Part shown: piece by piece, positions 39,704-48,960 of the stretch
How positions within the stretch are numbered: the stretch's first letter is position 1
Layout of the letters: the number at the start of each line of letters is the position of its first letter
DNA from: Candidatus Aminicenantes bacterium UBA1061
GTDB lineage: Bacteria; Acidobacteriota; Aminicenantia; Aminicenantales; Saccharicenantaceae
Reading direction: 5' to 3'
Assembly (NCBI GenBank): GCA_002316315.1
Contig: DCDG01000022.1
Coordinates: 62,001 to 126,000 of the forward strand
Length of the DNA: 64,000 nt
Notes under the pieces: model-generated
Database searches by the model: none
What the model saw: the letters and a program-made list of their open reading frames with translations, nothing else
What the model was told of the DNA's origin: nothing
Translations under genes and position numbers: made by a program

Positions 39704-42448
39704 ATGGAAGAAAAAATTATTCTCCGGGGAGTCCGGGTTCATAATCTAAAGAACATTGATCTGGACCTGCCTGTCGGTCAACTTATTGTTATCACCGGGG
39801 TCAGCGGCTCTGGTAAGTCATCCTTAGCTTTTGATACTCTTTATGCTGAAGGACAGAGGCGTTATCTCGAATCTCTCTCTTCCTATGCTCGCCAGTTCCT
39901 CGAACGCCTCGACAGACCGGAGGCTGACCTGATTGAAGGTATTCCACCGGCCATTGCCATCCAGCAAAAGGCTTCGGCCAAAAATCCCAGGTCAACCGTG
40001 GCCACCGTCACCGAGATTTATGATTATTTAAGAGTCCTTTATGCTCATCTGGGGACAATACACTGCCTGCAGTGCGGCCAGCCAGTTAAAAAAGATACGA
40101 TTGACTCCATGGTGGAAACCCTTTTTAAATTTCCTGCCGGAACAAAGATGATTATTACCTTTGACTGGTCAGAGGAGAAAAAGCTTTCCGAGTTAAGAAG
40201 AGAAGGGTTTTTGAAAATTTATGGCCGCGGCCAGATTAGATCTCTTGATGATTTCGAAAACGGAAAACCAAACAAGAGTGGAGTGGAAGTGGTGGTTGAT
40301 GAGTTAGTCCTTGATAAAGAAGACAGGGAGCGGCTGGTTGATTCTCTGGAAACGGGATTAAAGAAGGGTGAAGAGCATGTTCGAGTTCGGGTGGAAGGCG
40401 GGCCCGTTTATCTTTTCACCGAGCAGCTGGAATGCCGGCAATGTGGAATTGTCTATGAAGAGCCTTATCCTAATCTTTTCTCTTTTAATAGCCCGCAAGG
40501 AGCCTGCCCGGTCTGTCATGGCTTTGGCGATCTGGCTGTTCTTGATGAGAACAAAATTGTTCCGGATAAAAACAAGTCCCTGGAAGAGGGTGCTATTGAA
40601 CCCTGGACCAAGCCGGCCTCACGTGGACTTCAGAAGGAACTACTGCGGGAGGCCAGAAAGAGAGGCATCTCGACCTCGCTGCCCTTTTCCCGTCTTAAGC
40701 CTGAACAGCAAAAATTTATTCTGGAAGGCGGTGATGGTTATTATGGCGTCAAAGGTTTTTTTGACTGGCTTGAATCTAAAAAATATAAAGTTCAGGTTCG
40801 AGTCCTTCTAAGCCGTTATCGCCAGTTTGTGCCCTGCCCGGCCTGCTATCGAACAAGGCTTAATGAAAAAGCCCTGGCCATAAAAATCCAGGGAAAATCC
40901 ATCGGAGATTTCTGCACCCTGACTGTCAGAGAGGCTTTTAACTTCTTTGAGAACTGGATACTGAGCCCGTATGAGAGGCAGGTTGGCGAGCGACTGATTC
41001 AGGAAATAAAAAACCGCCTGAACTTTTTGCTGGAAGTTGGACTTGATTATCTGTCCCTCGACCGCCTGACCTTTACCCTGAGTGGAGGTGAAGCCCAGAG
41101 AATAAACCTGGCCGCCGCCTTAAGCGCTTCCCTTGTCGGAACACTGTTTATTCTCGATGAGCCATCAGTTGGCCTGCATCCACGTGACAATAATCGCCTG
41201 GTCAAAATACTAAGAGAGCTGCAGGGGATAGGAAATACAGTGATCGTTGTCGAACATGATCCGGAGATTATTGCCCGGGCTGATTATATAATTGATCTCG
41301 GGCCAGGAGCCGGCGAATACGGCGGGGAAGTTATTTTTGCCGGGCCGATGAAAGATTTTCGGGAGGACCGGAAATCTCTGACAGCTAAATATATCAGGGG
41401 AGATTTATCCATCCCGCCGCCTCCTGCCAGGCGGCCGGTGACTGATTGCCTTAAAATCTACGGGGCCAGAAAACATAATCTGAAACATCTTAACTTCAGC
41501 CTGCCACTTGGAATTTTTGTCTGCATCACCGGCGTCTCGGGCTCAGGCAAAAGCACTCTCGCCGAGGATATTATATATAAAGGCCTCACCGGGGAAAATG
41601 GTGATGGCTATGACCGGCTGGAAGGTCAGGAGTTAATCAGCCAGGTCATTAAAGTTGACCAGTCGCCTTTAAGCACTTCTCCCCGTTCTATCCCAGCTAC
41701 TTACACCAAAGCCATGGATAACATCAGGGAATTGTTTGCTTCGACGCGGGAAGCTAAAGCTCTTGGTTATAAGGCTGGCCATTTTTCCTTTAACACGCCG
41801 GGTGGCCAGTGCCCTGACTGCCGGGGAGCCGGCTTTCAGCAGGTGGAAATGCAATTCCTGAGCGATGTCACCCTGACCTGTGAAACCTGTCAGGGCCGGC
41901 GATATAAACCAGAAATTCTCGAAATAAAATACCGGGGAAAAACTATTTATGATGTTTTAAAGATGAGTGTCAGCGAAGCCTTAGAATTTTTTGCTGGTGA
42001 GGAAGATATTGAGCGACGACTTCTGCCGCTGGCTGAGGTCGGACTGGGCTATCTGAGGCTGGGTCAGCCGACTACCACACTCTCCGGAGGAGAACTGCAG
42101 CGTATCAAGCTGGCCTACCATCTGGTTCATGCCAAGAAACAGGAAATCCTTTATCTTTTTGATGAACCAACTATTGGGCTTCATGCTGATGATATCAAAG
42201 TCCTTCTCCAGTGTTTTCAAAAACTGGTCGAGGAAGGAAACAGCCTGGTGGTGATTGAACATAATCTCGATGTGGTCAAATCAGCTGATTATATAATTGA
42301 TCTCGGACCAGAGGGCGGAGAAGGGGGCGGTTATATCGTTGCTCAGGGTTCTCCTGAGGAAGTAGTCGCCACACCCCGTTCAATAACTGGTGTCTTTTTG
42401 CAAAAAGTCCTGGTCAAGCCTCAATCAACTGGTATCGGCCGTCGATGA
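39704..42448 (+). CDS. uvrA: Excinuclease ABC subunit A
   Basis: A 914-residue UvrA, the damage-sensing ATPase of nucleotide excision repair. It has two ABC ATPase halves: Walker A GVSGSGKSSLAFDTLYAEGQ at about 32 and GVSGSGKSTLAED in the second half, with signatures TLSGGEAQRINLA and TLSGGELQRIKLA. Zinc-binding Cys pairs occur in CRQCGIVYEEPYPN with CPVCHGFG, and in CPDCRGAGF with CETCQGRRY. Length is slightly below the usual 940. The start codon follows its -10 box almost directly. Its 3' end overlaps the convergent mgsA gene by 28 bases. Confidence 0.96.
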   Translation: MEEKIILRGVRVHNLKNIDLDLPVGQLIVITGVSGSGKSSLAFDTLYAEGQRRYLESLSSYARQFLERLDRPEADLIEGIPPAIAIQQKASAKNPRSTVATVTEIYDYLRVLYAHLGTIHCLQCGQPVKKDTIDSMVETLFKFPAGTKMIITFDWSEEKKLSELRREGFLKIYGRGQIRSLDDFENGKPNKSGVEVVVDELVLDKEDRERLVDSLETGLKKGEEHVRVRVEGGPVYLFTEQLECRQCGIVYEEPYPNLFSFNSPQGACPVCHGFGDLAVLDENKIVPDKNKSLEEGAIEPWTKPASRGLQKELLREARKRGISTSLPFSRLKPEQQKFILEGGDGYYGVKGFFDWLESKKYKVQVRVLLSRYRQFVPCPACYRTRLNEKALAIKIQGKSIGDFCTLTVREAFNFFENWILSPYERQVGERLIQEIKNRLNFLLEVGLDYLSLDRLTFTLSGGEAQRINLAAALSASLVGTLFILDEPSVGLHPRDNNRLVKILRELQGIGNTVIVVEHDPEIIARADYIIDLGPGAGEYGGEVIFAGPMKDFREDRKSLTAKYIRGDLSIPPPPARRPVTDCLKIYGARKHNLKHLNFSLPLGIFVCITGVSGSGKSTLAEDIIYKGLTGENGDGYDRLEGQELISQVIKVDQSPLSTSPRSIPATYTKAMDNIRELFASTREAKALGYKAGHFSFNTPGGQCPDCRGAGFQQVEMQFLSDVTLTCETCQGRRYKPEILEIKYRGKTIYDVLKMSVSEALEFFAGEEDIERRLLPLAEVGLGYLRLGQPTTTLSGGELQRIKLAYHLVHAKKQEILYLFDEPTIGLHADDIKVLLQCFQKLVEEGNSLVVIEHNLDVVKSADYIIDLGPEGGEGGGYIVAQGSPEEVVATPRSITGVFLQKVLVKPQSTGIGRR

Positions 42449-42885
42449 TAATCAGCATAATCCGGCACCTGGCGGAAATATTCCTGGTTCATCAAAGGCG
42501 AGGAAATCATAAAATCCGCTGAGGAACGGTTACACGCCACCGGGATATTCCAGACAGCGGCTATCCGCAGCAAAGCCTTGATATCCGGGTCATGAGGCAG
42601 GGGTTCAAGCGGATCCCAGAAAAAGATCAGAAAATCAATGGCCCCTTCGGCAATTCTGGCTCCAATCTGCTGGTCGCCGCCCAGCGGTCCGCTTTCCAGT
42701 GTATTAATCTTAAGTCCAAGCTCCTTAGCCAGGAGCAGGCCTGTTGTCCCTGTTGCCCATAATTCATGATGTTCTAATGAGCCGCGATTATACCTGGCCC
42801 AGTCGAACAGATCCGGTTTTTTATTATCATGAGCGACCAGAGCTATTTTTTTCCTGACGGCCATTTTGACCAGCTTAGTTTTCAC
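42421..42885 (-). CDS. mgsA: Methylglyoxal synthase
   Basis: A 154-residue enzyme converting dihydroxyacetone phosphate to methylglyoxal and phosphate, a bypass of lower glycolysis. It contains IALVAHDNKK, the phosphate-binding ATGTTG, the catalytic Asp in GPLGGDQQIGA, FFWDPLEPLPHDPDIKALLR with the active-site His and Asp, and WNIPVACN. The GTG at 42885 is chosen for the AGGGAG site upstream; an ATG seven codons in is the alternative. The last 28 bases overlap the end of uvrA on the other strand. Confidence 0.93.
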   Translation of the reverse strand: MKTKLVKMAVRKKIALVAHDNKKPDLFDWARYNRGSLEHHELWATGTTGLLLAKELGLKINTLESGPLGGDQQIGARIAEGAIDFLIFFWDPLEPLPHDPDIKALLRIAAVWNIPVACNRSSADFMISSPLMNQEYFRQVPDYADYHRRPIPVD

Positions 42886-42967
42886 GGCCCTCTCCCTTCT
42901 TATTTTTTATCATGTCTCGTTTCGCAGACTGACCGACCACTGGCTGGGCAGGCCAGACAGAAAAAAA

Positions 42968-44251
42968 TTAGAGTACCACTTTTTTCCTTCCCCATTTTAG
43001 CTTCATGGTCAGCACCCGGTCAGTAGCAAAAATCCTGGTCGTCCAGATTAGCATAACAATTACAAAGGCAAGATTGTAGGCAAGGCCCAGCCAGAACATG
43101 CCCATATGGCCAAACATCATGTTTTGCATAGCAAAAAAGGGATGAGAAAAAGGAATGGCCAGGACCAGAATTTTGGCCGGTAGACTCATAGTATTAATAT
43201 CAGCAAAAAGGCTAATAAAATAAGGCACCAGAATGAGGAAAACCAGTGGAATATTTAAACTCTGGGCTGTCCGGTAATCTTCAGCCAGAACCCCGAGAAT
43301 GGTAGCTATCGATAGCGCACAGAGGATAGCCAGGAAAAGAGACAGGCCAAAAAGAACATAGCCTTGAGTATCAATAGTCAATCCCAGTTGCTTTAGAATC
43401 GGAGCCAGCCCGCCGGTCGCCGAAGATAATTCGTCAGTTGGAAAACTGAAAGCCATCTGGAAGCCATAAAGATAAATAGCCGCTGACAGGAGGCCAACCA
43501 GGCCAGCGGCCAGCATTTTAGCCATGGCTATTGCCTGGCGAGAGATGGGCACAGTCAGGAGGGTTTCGAGTGTTTTATTCTGTTTTTCCATGGCAATAGC
43601 GGTGATGACCATTTGAGAAGAATACATAATGATCATCATCAGAATGATGGGCAGAATATAGCTCTGGGCATAGAGCGTGCCGATTACCGCTGCACTTGAG
43701 CCCTCAGCCATTCGATCTTTGACCATTATAAATTCCCGGTTTTTAATCGGGGCTTTAATTTCCGCCGGATTAATCTCAGGCAACTTCTCTTTCAAAAATT
43801 GATTGGAGAGAAAATCATTAGTAGTATCCAGCACCGCTCTAACTACTTCCGAGGTCCTGGTTCCCGATATTGAAATGCCCCGGAGATAGGAATAAGTTTC
43901 AACCTCAACCGACTTAAGGTTAGATACTTCCTGGCTGAAGCCGGGCGGAATGATCACCAGCAATCCCAGGTCAGACTGTTGAAGCTTTTTAACGACTTCT
44001 TCTTTTTCTCCGTTTTGCTCCTCAATGATAAAGTTGGCCATATTAAGAGTTCCAATTAGGTTCTTGGATAGTTCTGACTTATCGAGGTCTAAAATCGCAA
44101 TTTTCTGTTTGGAGATGGCTTTTTTCATCTCTTTTTTAGTTACATTGCCAATAAAACTGAAGATCAGGAGCATCATGGCGAGAGAAATAATCAACTGTTT
44201 ATTAATGAGTTCTTTTATTTCCTTGACCAGCAGATGTCCAAAGTTTTTCAT
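42968..44251 (-). CDS. ABC-2 type exporter permease (NatB-like)
   Basis: A 427-residue membrane protein: one N-terminal helix (LLIFSFIGNV), a large extracytoplasmic domain of about 150 residues, then five or six helices from about 190 (LYAQSYILPIILMMIIMYSSQMV; VTAIAMEKQNKTLETLLTVPISRQAIAMAKML). This topology and the ETLLTVPISR coupling segment are typical of NatB and other ABC-2 permeases. With the ATPase encoded just upstream it forms an exporter, perhaps of sodium, a drug or a lipid; specificity is unknown. Its ATG overlaps the ATPase stop (TAATG). Confidence 0.85.
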   Translation of the reverse strand: MKNFGHLLVKEIKELINKQLIISLAMMLLIFSFIGNVTKKEMKKAISKQKIAILDLDKSELSKNLIGTLNMANFIIEEQNGEKEEVVKKLQQSDLGLLVIIPPGFSQEVSNLKSVEVETYSYLRGISISGTRTSEVVRAVLDTTNDFLSNQFLKEKLPEINPAEIKAPIKNREFIMVKDRMAEGSSAAVIGTLYAQSYILPIILMMIIMYSSQMVITAIAMEKQNKTLETLLTVPISRQAIAMAKMLAAGLVGLLSAAIYLYGFQMAFSFPTDELSSATGGLAPILKQLGLTIDTQGYVLFGLSLFLAILCALSIATILGVLAEDYRTAQSLNIPLVFLILVPYFISLFADINTMSLPAKILVLAIPFSHPFFAMQNMMFGHMGMFWLGLAYNLAFVIVMLIWTTRIFATDRVLTMKLKWGRKKVVL

Positions 44252-44982
44252 TAAATGTTACTCCTGACCGAATTTTTAAAAACAATTTCGAGGTTTGGTG
44301 CCTGATATTTATCTTTGAGCGCCTGTGAGCTGCCGCTGTCAAGGATCTGGCCGCGATCAATCAGGGCAACGCGGTCGGAAAGGAACTCAACCTCCAACAT
44401 ATTATGAGAAGAAAGCAAAACAGAGACGCCCTCCCCGGCAAAGCGCTTTATGGTTTCCCTGACTTCAAGTGAGTTAATGACATCCAAGCCAGAGGTCGGC
44501 TCATCCAGGATAGCCAGGGCGGGTTTGGTCATTAAAGCTCTGGCCAGGAGCAGTTTTCTGGTCATGCCCTTACTATAGGTGCCCACTTTGTCTTTAAGCC
44601 TGACACCCAGGTCGCTAATCTGCTGGCCGCGGGCCACATATTCTTTGACTTCTCCCTCATTTCTACCGTAAAAGCGGGCCATAAATTCCAGGTAATCCTG
44701 GCCTTTCATATTACGATAAGCCCCGGCTTCTTCCGGTAAATAGCTGATTTTCTCCCGGAATTTTTCCGGATTTTTTCTGAGATCAAAACCGAGAAAGGCG
44801 ACCCTGCCATCAGATGGTGTAAGCAGCGTAGCAATGATCCTCAGGGTTGTCGTCTTACCTGCTCCATTCGGGCCGATCAAACCAAAAATCTCACCCCGGT
44901 CAACTTTAAAGCTGATACCTTTAAGAGCTTCAAGCTGGCCATAATTTTTTTTCAAGCCTTCTACGTCAAGAACAGGGGTCAT
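44251..44982 (-). CDS. ABC exporter ATPase (NatA-like)
   Basis: A 243-residue nucleotide-binding subunit. Walker A is GPNGAGKTTTLR (about 38-49), the signature is YSKGMTRKLLLARAL, Walker B is PALAILDEPTSGLD, and the H-loop is LLSSHNMLEVE. The variant SKGM in place of SGGQ is common in NatA-type and CcmA-type exporters. It powers the adjoining permease. AAGGAGG precedes the ATG. The two genes form a two-cistron unit with a one-base overlap. Confidence 0.92.
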   Translation of the reverse strand: MTPVLDVEGLKKNYGQLEALKGISFKVDRGEIFGLIGPNGAGKTTTLRIIATLLTPSDGRVAFLGFDLRKNPEKFREKISYLPEEAGAYRNMKGQDYLEFMARFYGRNEGEVKEYVARGQQISDLGVRLKDKVGTYSKGMTRKLLLARALMTKPALAILDEPTSGLDVINSLEVRETIKRFAGEGVSVLLSSHNMLEVEFLSDRVALIDRGQILDSGSSQALKDKYQAPNLEIVFKNSVRSNI

Positions 44983-45234
44983 TCTGTCCTCCTTTTTCGT
45001 TGCTTATTCCCGATAATATACACAATTTCCACTATACAAATCCAATTCCAATCAAAAAAATTTATCAAGCGGAATTATCCCTGAAAAGCAGTTGCTTTTC
45101 AACTTATGACCAGAAAGAAGATAATTAGCCAGCTCCGCCAGGAATGATTAACTGCAGTTAGACTAGCACCCCCCTGAATTTTATTACTGTCAGCTTAATA
45201 TTCTCTAAGAAGGCTTGGAGGCAATATGACTATT

Positions 45235-45255
45235 TCAGCCTGTTATTAAGGCTGA
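45235..45255 (-). terminator. Hairpin downstream of recA, possible terminator
   Basis: TCAGCCT and AGGCTGA form a seven-base-pair stem with a seven-base loop, about 25 bases after the recA stop on the minus strand. The minus-strand tail is A/T-rich but not a clean T-run; read on the plus strand the tail is TTGATAATAATTTTT. Orientation is therefore uncertain. The remaining bases of the 44983-45278 gap hold nothing else I can identify. Confidence 0.35.
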
Positions 45256-45278
45256 TTGATAATAATTTTTAAGATAGC

Positions 45279-46331
45279 TCAATCAGGCTTTTTCTGGCTT
45301 TCTTCCTCAGCTGCTGGCCACAGACCAACCTTTTGCCTTATTTCTTGGTCAAGCCGGTCTGCCAGTTCTTTATTCTCTTTCAGAAGTTTTTTCACATTTT
45401 CCCGGCCCTGACCCAATCTTTCGCTCTTATATGAATACCAGGTGCCAGTTTTTTCCAGAACCCCATATTGAAGGCCGCAATCGACCAGATCTCCCTCCCG
45501 GGAAATACCCTCACCGAAAATGATATCAAATTGAGCATCCCGGAAAGGCGGAGCCAGTTTGTTCTTCACAATTTTAACCTTGGCCCGGTTTCCGACCACA
45601 TTTTCTCCTTCTTTGATAGTGGCCAGCTTCCTGACATCTACACGGAGAGAGGCATAAAATTTAAGAGCCCGACCGCCAGTCGTTGTTTCAGGCGACCCGA
45701 TGAAGACACCAATCTTTTCTCTGATCTGGTTAATAAAAATAAAGCAGGTTTTAGACCGGCTGACAATGGCTGTCAACTTGCGGAGGGCCTGAGACATCAG
45801 CCTGGCCTGTAGCCCCATGTGAGTATCCCCCATTTCCCCTTCCAGCTCAGCTTTTGGCACCAGAGCGGCAACAGAATCGACCACAATGACATCAACTGCC
45901 CCGCTTCTAACCAGAACTTCAGCAATTTCCAGCCCCTGTTCTCCGTAATCTGGCTGAGAAATCAGGAGATCATCAATGCTAATGCCTATTTTGGCGGCAT
46001 AGAGAGGATCAAGAGCATGTTCAGCATCAATAAAAGCTGCCTGGCCACCCCTCTTCTGAGCTTCAGCAATGACATGCAGGGCCAGAGTAGTCTTGCCAGT
46101 AGCTTCAGGACCAAAAATTTCAACTACCCGGCCGCGCGGAAACCCGCCAATACCAAGGCTCAGGTCAAAGGCTATAGAGCCGGTTGGGATAACCTCGGCT
46201 TTGACCGCCGCCTCCTTCTGGCCGAGCTTCATCACAGCTCCTTTGCCAAATTGCTTTTCTATTTGCGATAAAGCTGCATCCAGAGCTTTTACCCTGGAAG
46301 TTTGTTTCTGTTCAATTTCTTCCGTTTTCAT
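45279..46331 (-). CDS. recA: Recombinase A
   Basis: A 350-residue RecA that forms filaments on single-stranded DNA, catalyses strand exchange and triggers LexA cleavage. Walker A is GPEATGKTT (about 70), and loop regions SQPDYGEQGLEIAEVLVRSGAVD and MGLQARLMSQALRKL are nearly invariant; INQIREKIGV and the DNA-binding loop region (GSPETTTGGRALKFYAS) follow. Length is normal. GGAGG precedes the ATG. It starts only 28 bases after fhs ends, so it may be co-transcribed with that folate gene; no LexA-type box is evident. Confidence 0.97.
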   Translation of the reverse strand: MKTEEIEQKQTSRVKALDAALSQIEKQFGKGAVMKLGQKEAAVKAEVIPTGSIAFDLSLGIGGFPRGRVVEIFGPEATGKTTLALHVIAEAQKRGGQAAFIDAEHALDPLYAAKIGISIDDLLISQPDYGEQGLEIAEVLVRSGAVDVIVVDSVAALVPKAELEGEMGDTHMGLQARLMSQALRKLTAIVSRSKTCFIFINQIREKIGVFIGSPETTTGGRALKFYASLRVDVRKLATIKEGENVVGNRAKVKIVKNKLAPPFRDAQFDIIFGEGISREGDLVDCGLQYGVLEKTGTWYSYKSERLGQGRENVKKLLKENKELADRLDQEIRQKVGLWPAAEEESQKKPD

Positions 46332-46359
46332 TTAGGCCTCCAAAAATATAAAGCCCGGC

Positions 46360-48000
46360 TCAAATCATTCCAGTGATTCTCCCGTTTTCATCCACATCTA
46401 TTTTTTCAGCAGCTGGTGCTTTGGGTAAGCCAGGCATGGTCATTATATCACCACAATGGACAACTACAAAGCCAGCGCCCGAACTAAGCGTGGCATTGGT
46501 CAGCGTCAGATTCCAGTCTCGCGGCCGTCCAAGTTTTTTAGAATCATCAGACAGAGAAGCTTGTGTTTTGGCCACACACACCGGCAAATTGGCCAGGCCA
46601 AGCTGTTCAAAAAGTTCGATCTTTTTTCTGGCGGCGGTCTCAACCTTAATCCCATCTGCTCCGTAGATTTTGAGGGCAATAGCCTCAACTTTTTTCAACA
46701 GAGGCAGGTCGGAGGCATATAAAAATTTAAAGTCGGCTTTATCTTCGCCCATTGCTTTCATGACTTCCGCAGCCAGTTCCAGGCCGCCTTCGCCACCTTG
46801 ATTATATACATTACTCAGGGCATATCTGGCTTTTTCCTGCTTGATAAGTTCAGTCCAGCGTTTAATTTCGGACTGATGATCAGCCGGGAAAAGGTTCAGC
46901 GCTACGACGAAGGGAATACCAAATATTCTCAAATTCTCAATGTGTTTTCTTAAATTTTCAAATCCAGCCTCTACCGCCTGTGGATTCTCGTTGGCCAGTT
47001 CATTAATTTTCAGTCCTCCGTGATATTTTAAGGCTCTCAAGGTTGAGACCAGCACGCAGGCAGCCGGGGCTGGCACCTGGCCGGTTCTAACTACGATGTC
47101 AAAAAACTTCTCAGCCCCCAGGTCAGAAGCAAATCCAGTTTCCGTCACGACATAATCGGCCAAGCTCAGGGCCAGCCGCGTAGCTATAATGGAATTTGTC
47201 CCGTGAGCAATGTTGGCAAAGGGGCCACCGTGAATAAAGGCCGGTGTTCCCTCCATGGTCTGAACAAGATTGGGGTTGATAGCATCCTTAAGAAGAGCGG
47301 TCATCGCCCCCTCAGCCTTAATATCCCGGGCAAAGACTGGCCGGCCATCAGTTGAAAAGCCAACTAAAATGTTGCCGACTCTATCCTTTAAATCTTTCAG
47401 ATCGCTGGCCAGACAAAGTATAGCCATAACCTCGGAAGCCGCCGTTATATCAAAGCCAGTTTTACGGGCCATGCCCTGGAAGGTTTCGTCGGCTCCAATG
47501 ATCACCTGACGTAGAGCCCGGTCATTCATATCTAGCACTCTTTTCCAGGTAACTGTCCGGCCATCAAGCAGTCCGGCCGAACCATCAAAATGAATTCGGT
47601 TATCAACCATGGCTGCCAGAAGGTTATGAGCCGCGGTCACTGCATGGATATCGCCGGTGAAATGAAGATCAATCTCCTCCCTCGGCACCACCATGGCTTT
47701 CCCCCCTCCGGTAGCTCCTCCCTTAATACCGAAGACAGGCCCGAGGGAAGGCTCGCGCAAAGTGAGACAGGCTTTCTTCCCCAGGCGGCTGAGAGCTTCT
47801 GACAGACCGATGGCTGTCGTGGTTTTGCCTTCGCCGGCCGGGGTCGGCGTCATGGCAGTCACCATGATCAGCCTGCCTTGTGAACTTTTATTATGGAAGG
47901 CCTGATAATCAACCTTGGCTTTATATTTTCCATAAAGTTCAAGATTTTCTTCGGAAATACCAAGCTGCCTGGCCACTTCTAAGACGGGCTTGAAGTTCAT
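46360..48000 (-). CDS. fhs: Formate-tetrahydrofolate ligase
   Basis: A 546-residue enzyme joining formate to tetrahydrofolate with ATP, giving 10-formyl-THF for purines and one-carbon metabolism. Characteristic stretches are TPAGEGKTTTAIGLSEAL (P-loop), REPSLGPVFGIKGGATGGG, FTGDIHAVTAAHNLLAA, GGPFANIAHGTNSIIATR, and VTETGFASDLGAEKFFDI. Length is typical. AGGAGGG precedes the ATG. In anaerobes it belongs to the acetogenic methyl branch, but no other genes of that branch are in the window. Confidence 0.96.
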   Translation of the reverse strand: MNFKPVLEVARQLGISEENLELYGKYKAKVDYQAFHNKSSQGRLIMVTAMTPTPAGEGKTTTAIGLSEALSRLGKKACLTLREPSLGPVFGIKGGATGGGKAMVVPREEIDLHFTGDIHAVTAAHNLLAAMVDNRIHFDGSAGLLDGRTVTWKRVLDMNDRALRQVIIGADETFQGMARKTGFDITAASEVMAILCLASDLKDLKDRVGNILVGFSTDGRPVFARDIKAEGAMTALLKDAINPNLVQTMEGTPAFIHGGPFANIAHGTNSIIATRLALSLADYVVTETGFASDLGAEKFFDIVVRTGQVPAPAACVLVSTLRALKYHGGLKINELANENPQAVEAGFENLRKHIENLRIFGIPFVVALNLFPADHQSEIKRWTELIKQEKARYALSNVYNQGGEGGLELAAEVMKAMGEDKADFKFLYASDLPLLKKVEAIALKIYGADGIKVETAARKKIELFEQLGLANLPVCVAKTQASLSDDSKKLGRPRDWNLTLTNATLSSGAGFVVVHCGDIMTMPGLPKAPAAEKIDVDENGRITGMI

Positions 48001-48070
48001 GATCTCCCTCCTATAACTAGTTATTTAACCAGAATTTATTTCTTTCTTCAATCTCCTTTTTCTTCTTGAA

Positions 48071-48817
48071 TTAATCTACTGCCCGGGCAAAGCTCACATT
48101 ATAAAAATGGGTTTGATATTTTTCTATCAACCCCTCATCAGCAAAACTATAATAGCAATTATTCCCAATGACAATATGATCAAGGACCCTGATTTGCATA
48201 ACAGCACAGGCAAAAACCAGATCTCTGGTTATTTCCCGGTCGCAACTGGAAGGTTCAGGATCTCCAGAGGGGTGATTATGAACAAAAATGAGGCTGGAGG
48301 CTTCATATTTTAAAGCCTGTTTGATAACTTCTCTTGGATAGACAGCACTTGAATCAACCGTGCCTTCAAACAGGGTTTTTTCCTCAAGGATATGATTTTT
48401 GGTATTAAGAAACAGAACTTTAAAAACTTCGATTTTAAGATCTCTCAGACTGTAATAGAGATAATCAAAAACTTCCTGAGAAGACTTGCAAACCGGGCGC
48501 TTGATCATACAGTCTTTAAGATAGCGGCGAGCCACCTCCTGGACGAGTTTTAAGCCGAAAACATTCTGCCGGCCGATGCCTTTTATTTTTTGTAAATCTA
48601 CTGGATCAGCTTCCATGACGCCTCTAAAGGTCTTAAACTCTTTGATAGCCAGCCGGGCCGCCTCCCGGCAGTCTTTCCGCGGCGTGCCCAGGGTTAGCAG
48701 CAGCTCGACAATCTCATAGTCAAGAAAACCAGCCAGGCCGCCTCTTAGAAATTTTTCACGCAAGCGCTGCCGGTGTCCTTCCTGTGCAGGCACTTGCCGC
48801 TCAATATCTTCAGCCAT
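48071..48817 (-). CDS. radC: RadC-family JAB-domain protein
   Basis: A 248-residue RadC-like protein. The N-terminus has helix-hairpin-helix character (DPVDLQKIKGIGRQNVFGLKLVQEVARR). The C-terminal JAB/MPN domain carries the metal motif HNHPSGDPEPSSCD, with the upstream Glu in LFEGTVDSSAV. Despite the name a DNA-repair role is not established; the family is of uncertain function. I choose ATG 48817; a GTG three codons upstream (48826) is possible. Spacing to fhs is about 70 bases. Confidence 0.88.
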   Translation of the reverse strand: MAEDIERQVPAQEGHRQRLREKFLRGGLAGFLDYEIVELLLTLGTPRKDCREAARLAIKEFKTFRGVMEADPVDLQKIKGIGRQNVFGLKLVQEVARRYLKDCMIKRPVCKSSQEVFDYLYYSLRDLKIEVFKVLFLNTKNHILEEKTLFEGTVDSSAVYPREVIKQALKYEASSLIFVHNHPSGDPEPSSCDREITRDLVFACAVMQIRVLDHIVIGNNCYYSFADEGLIEKYQTHFYNVSFARAVD

Positions 48818-48960
48818 AATCTTCACCCTGTTTAAGATTTTTAGATTGGGGCAATCCGGGCAGTTGTTTTTGCTTCAGAGGAAAAGACGAAGCAGCAGTC
48901 AGGTTTTTCCCAGCCAGTTAATTATTTTTTGAAAAAAAGTGATGCCTCCTGCCCGGCAGC

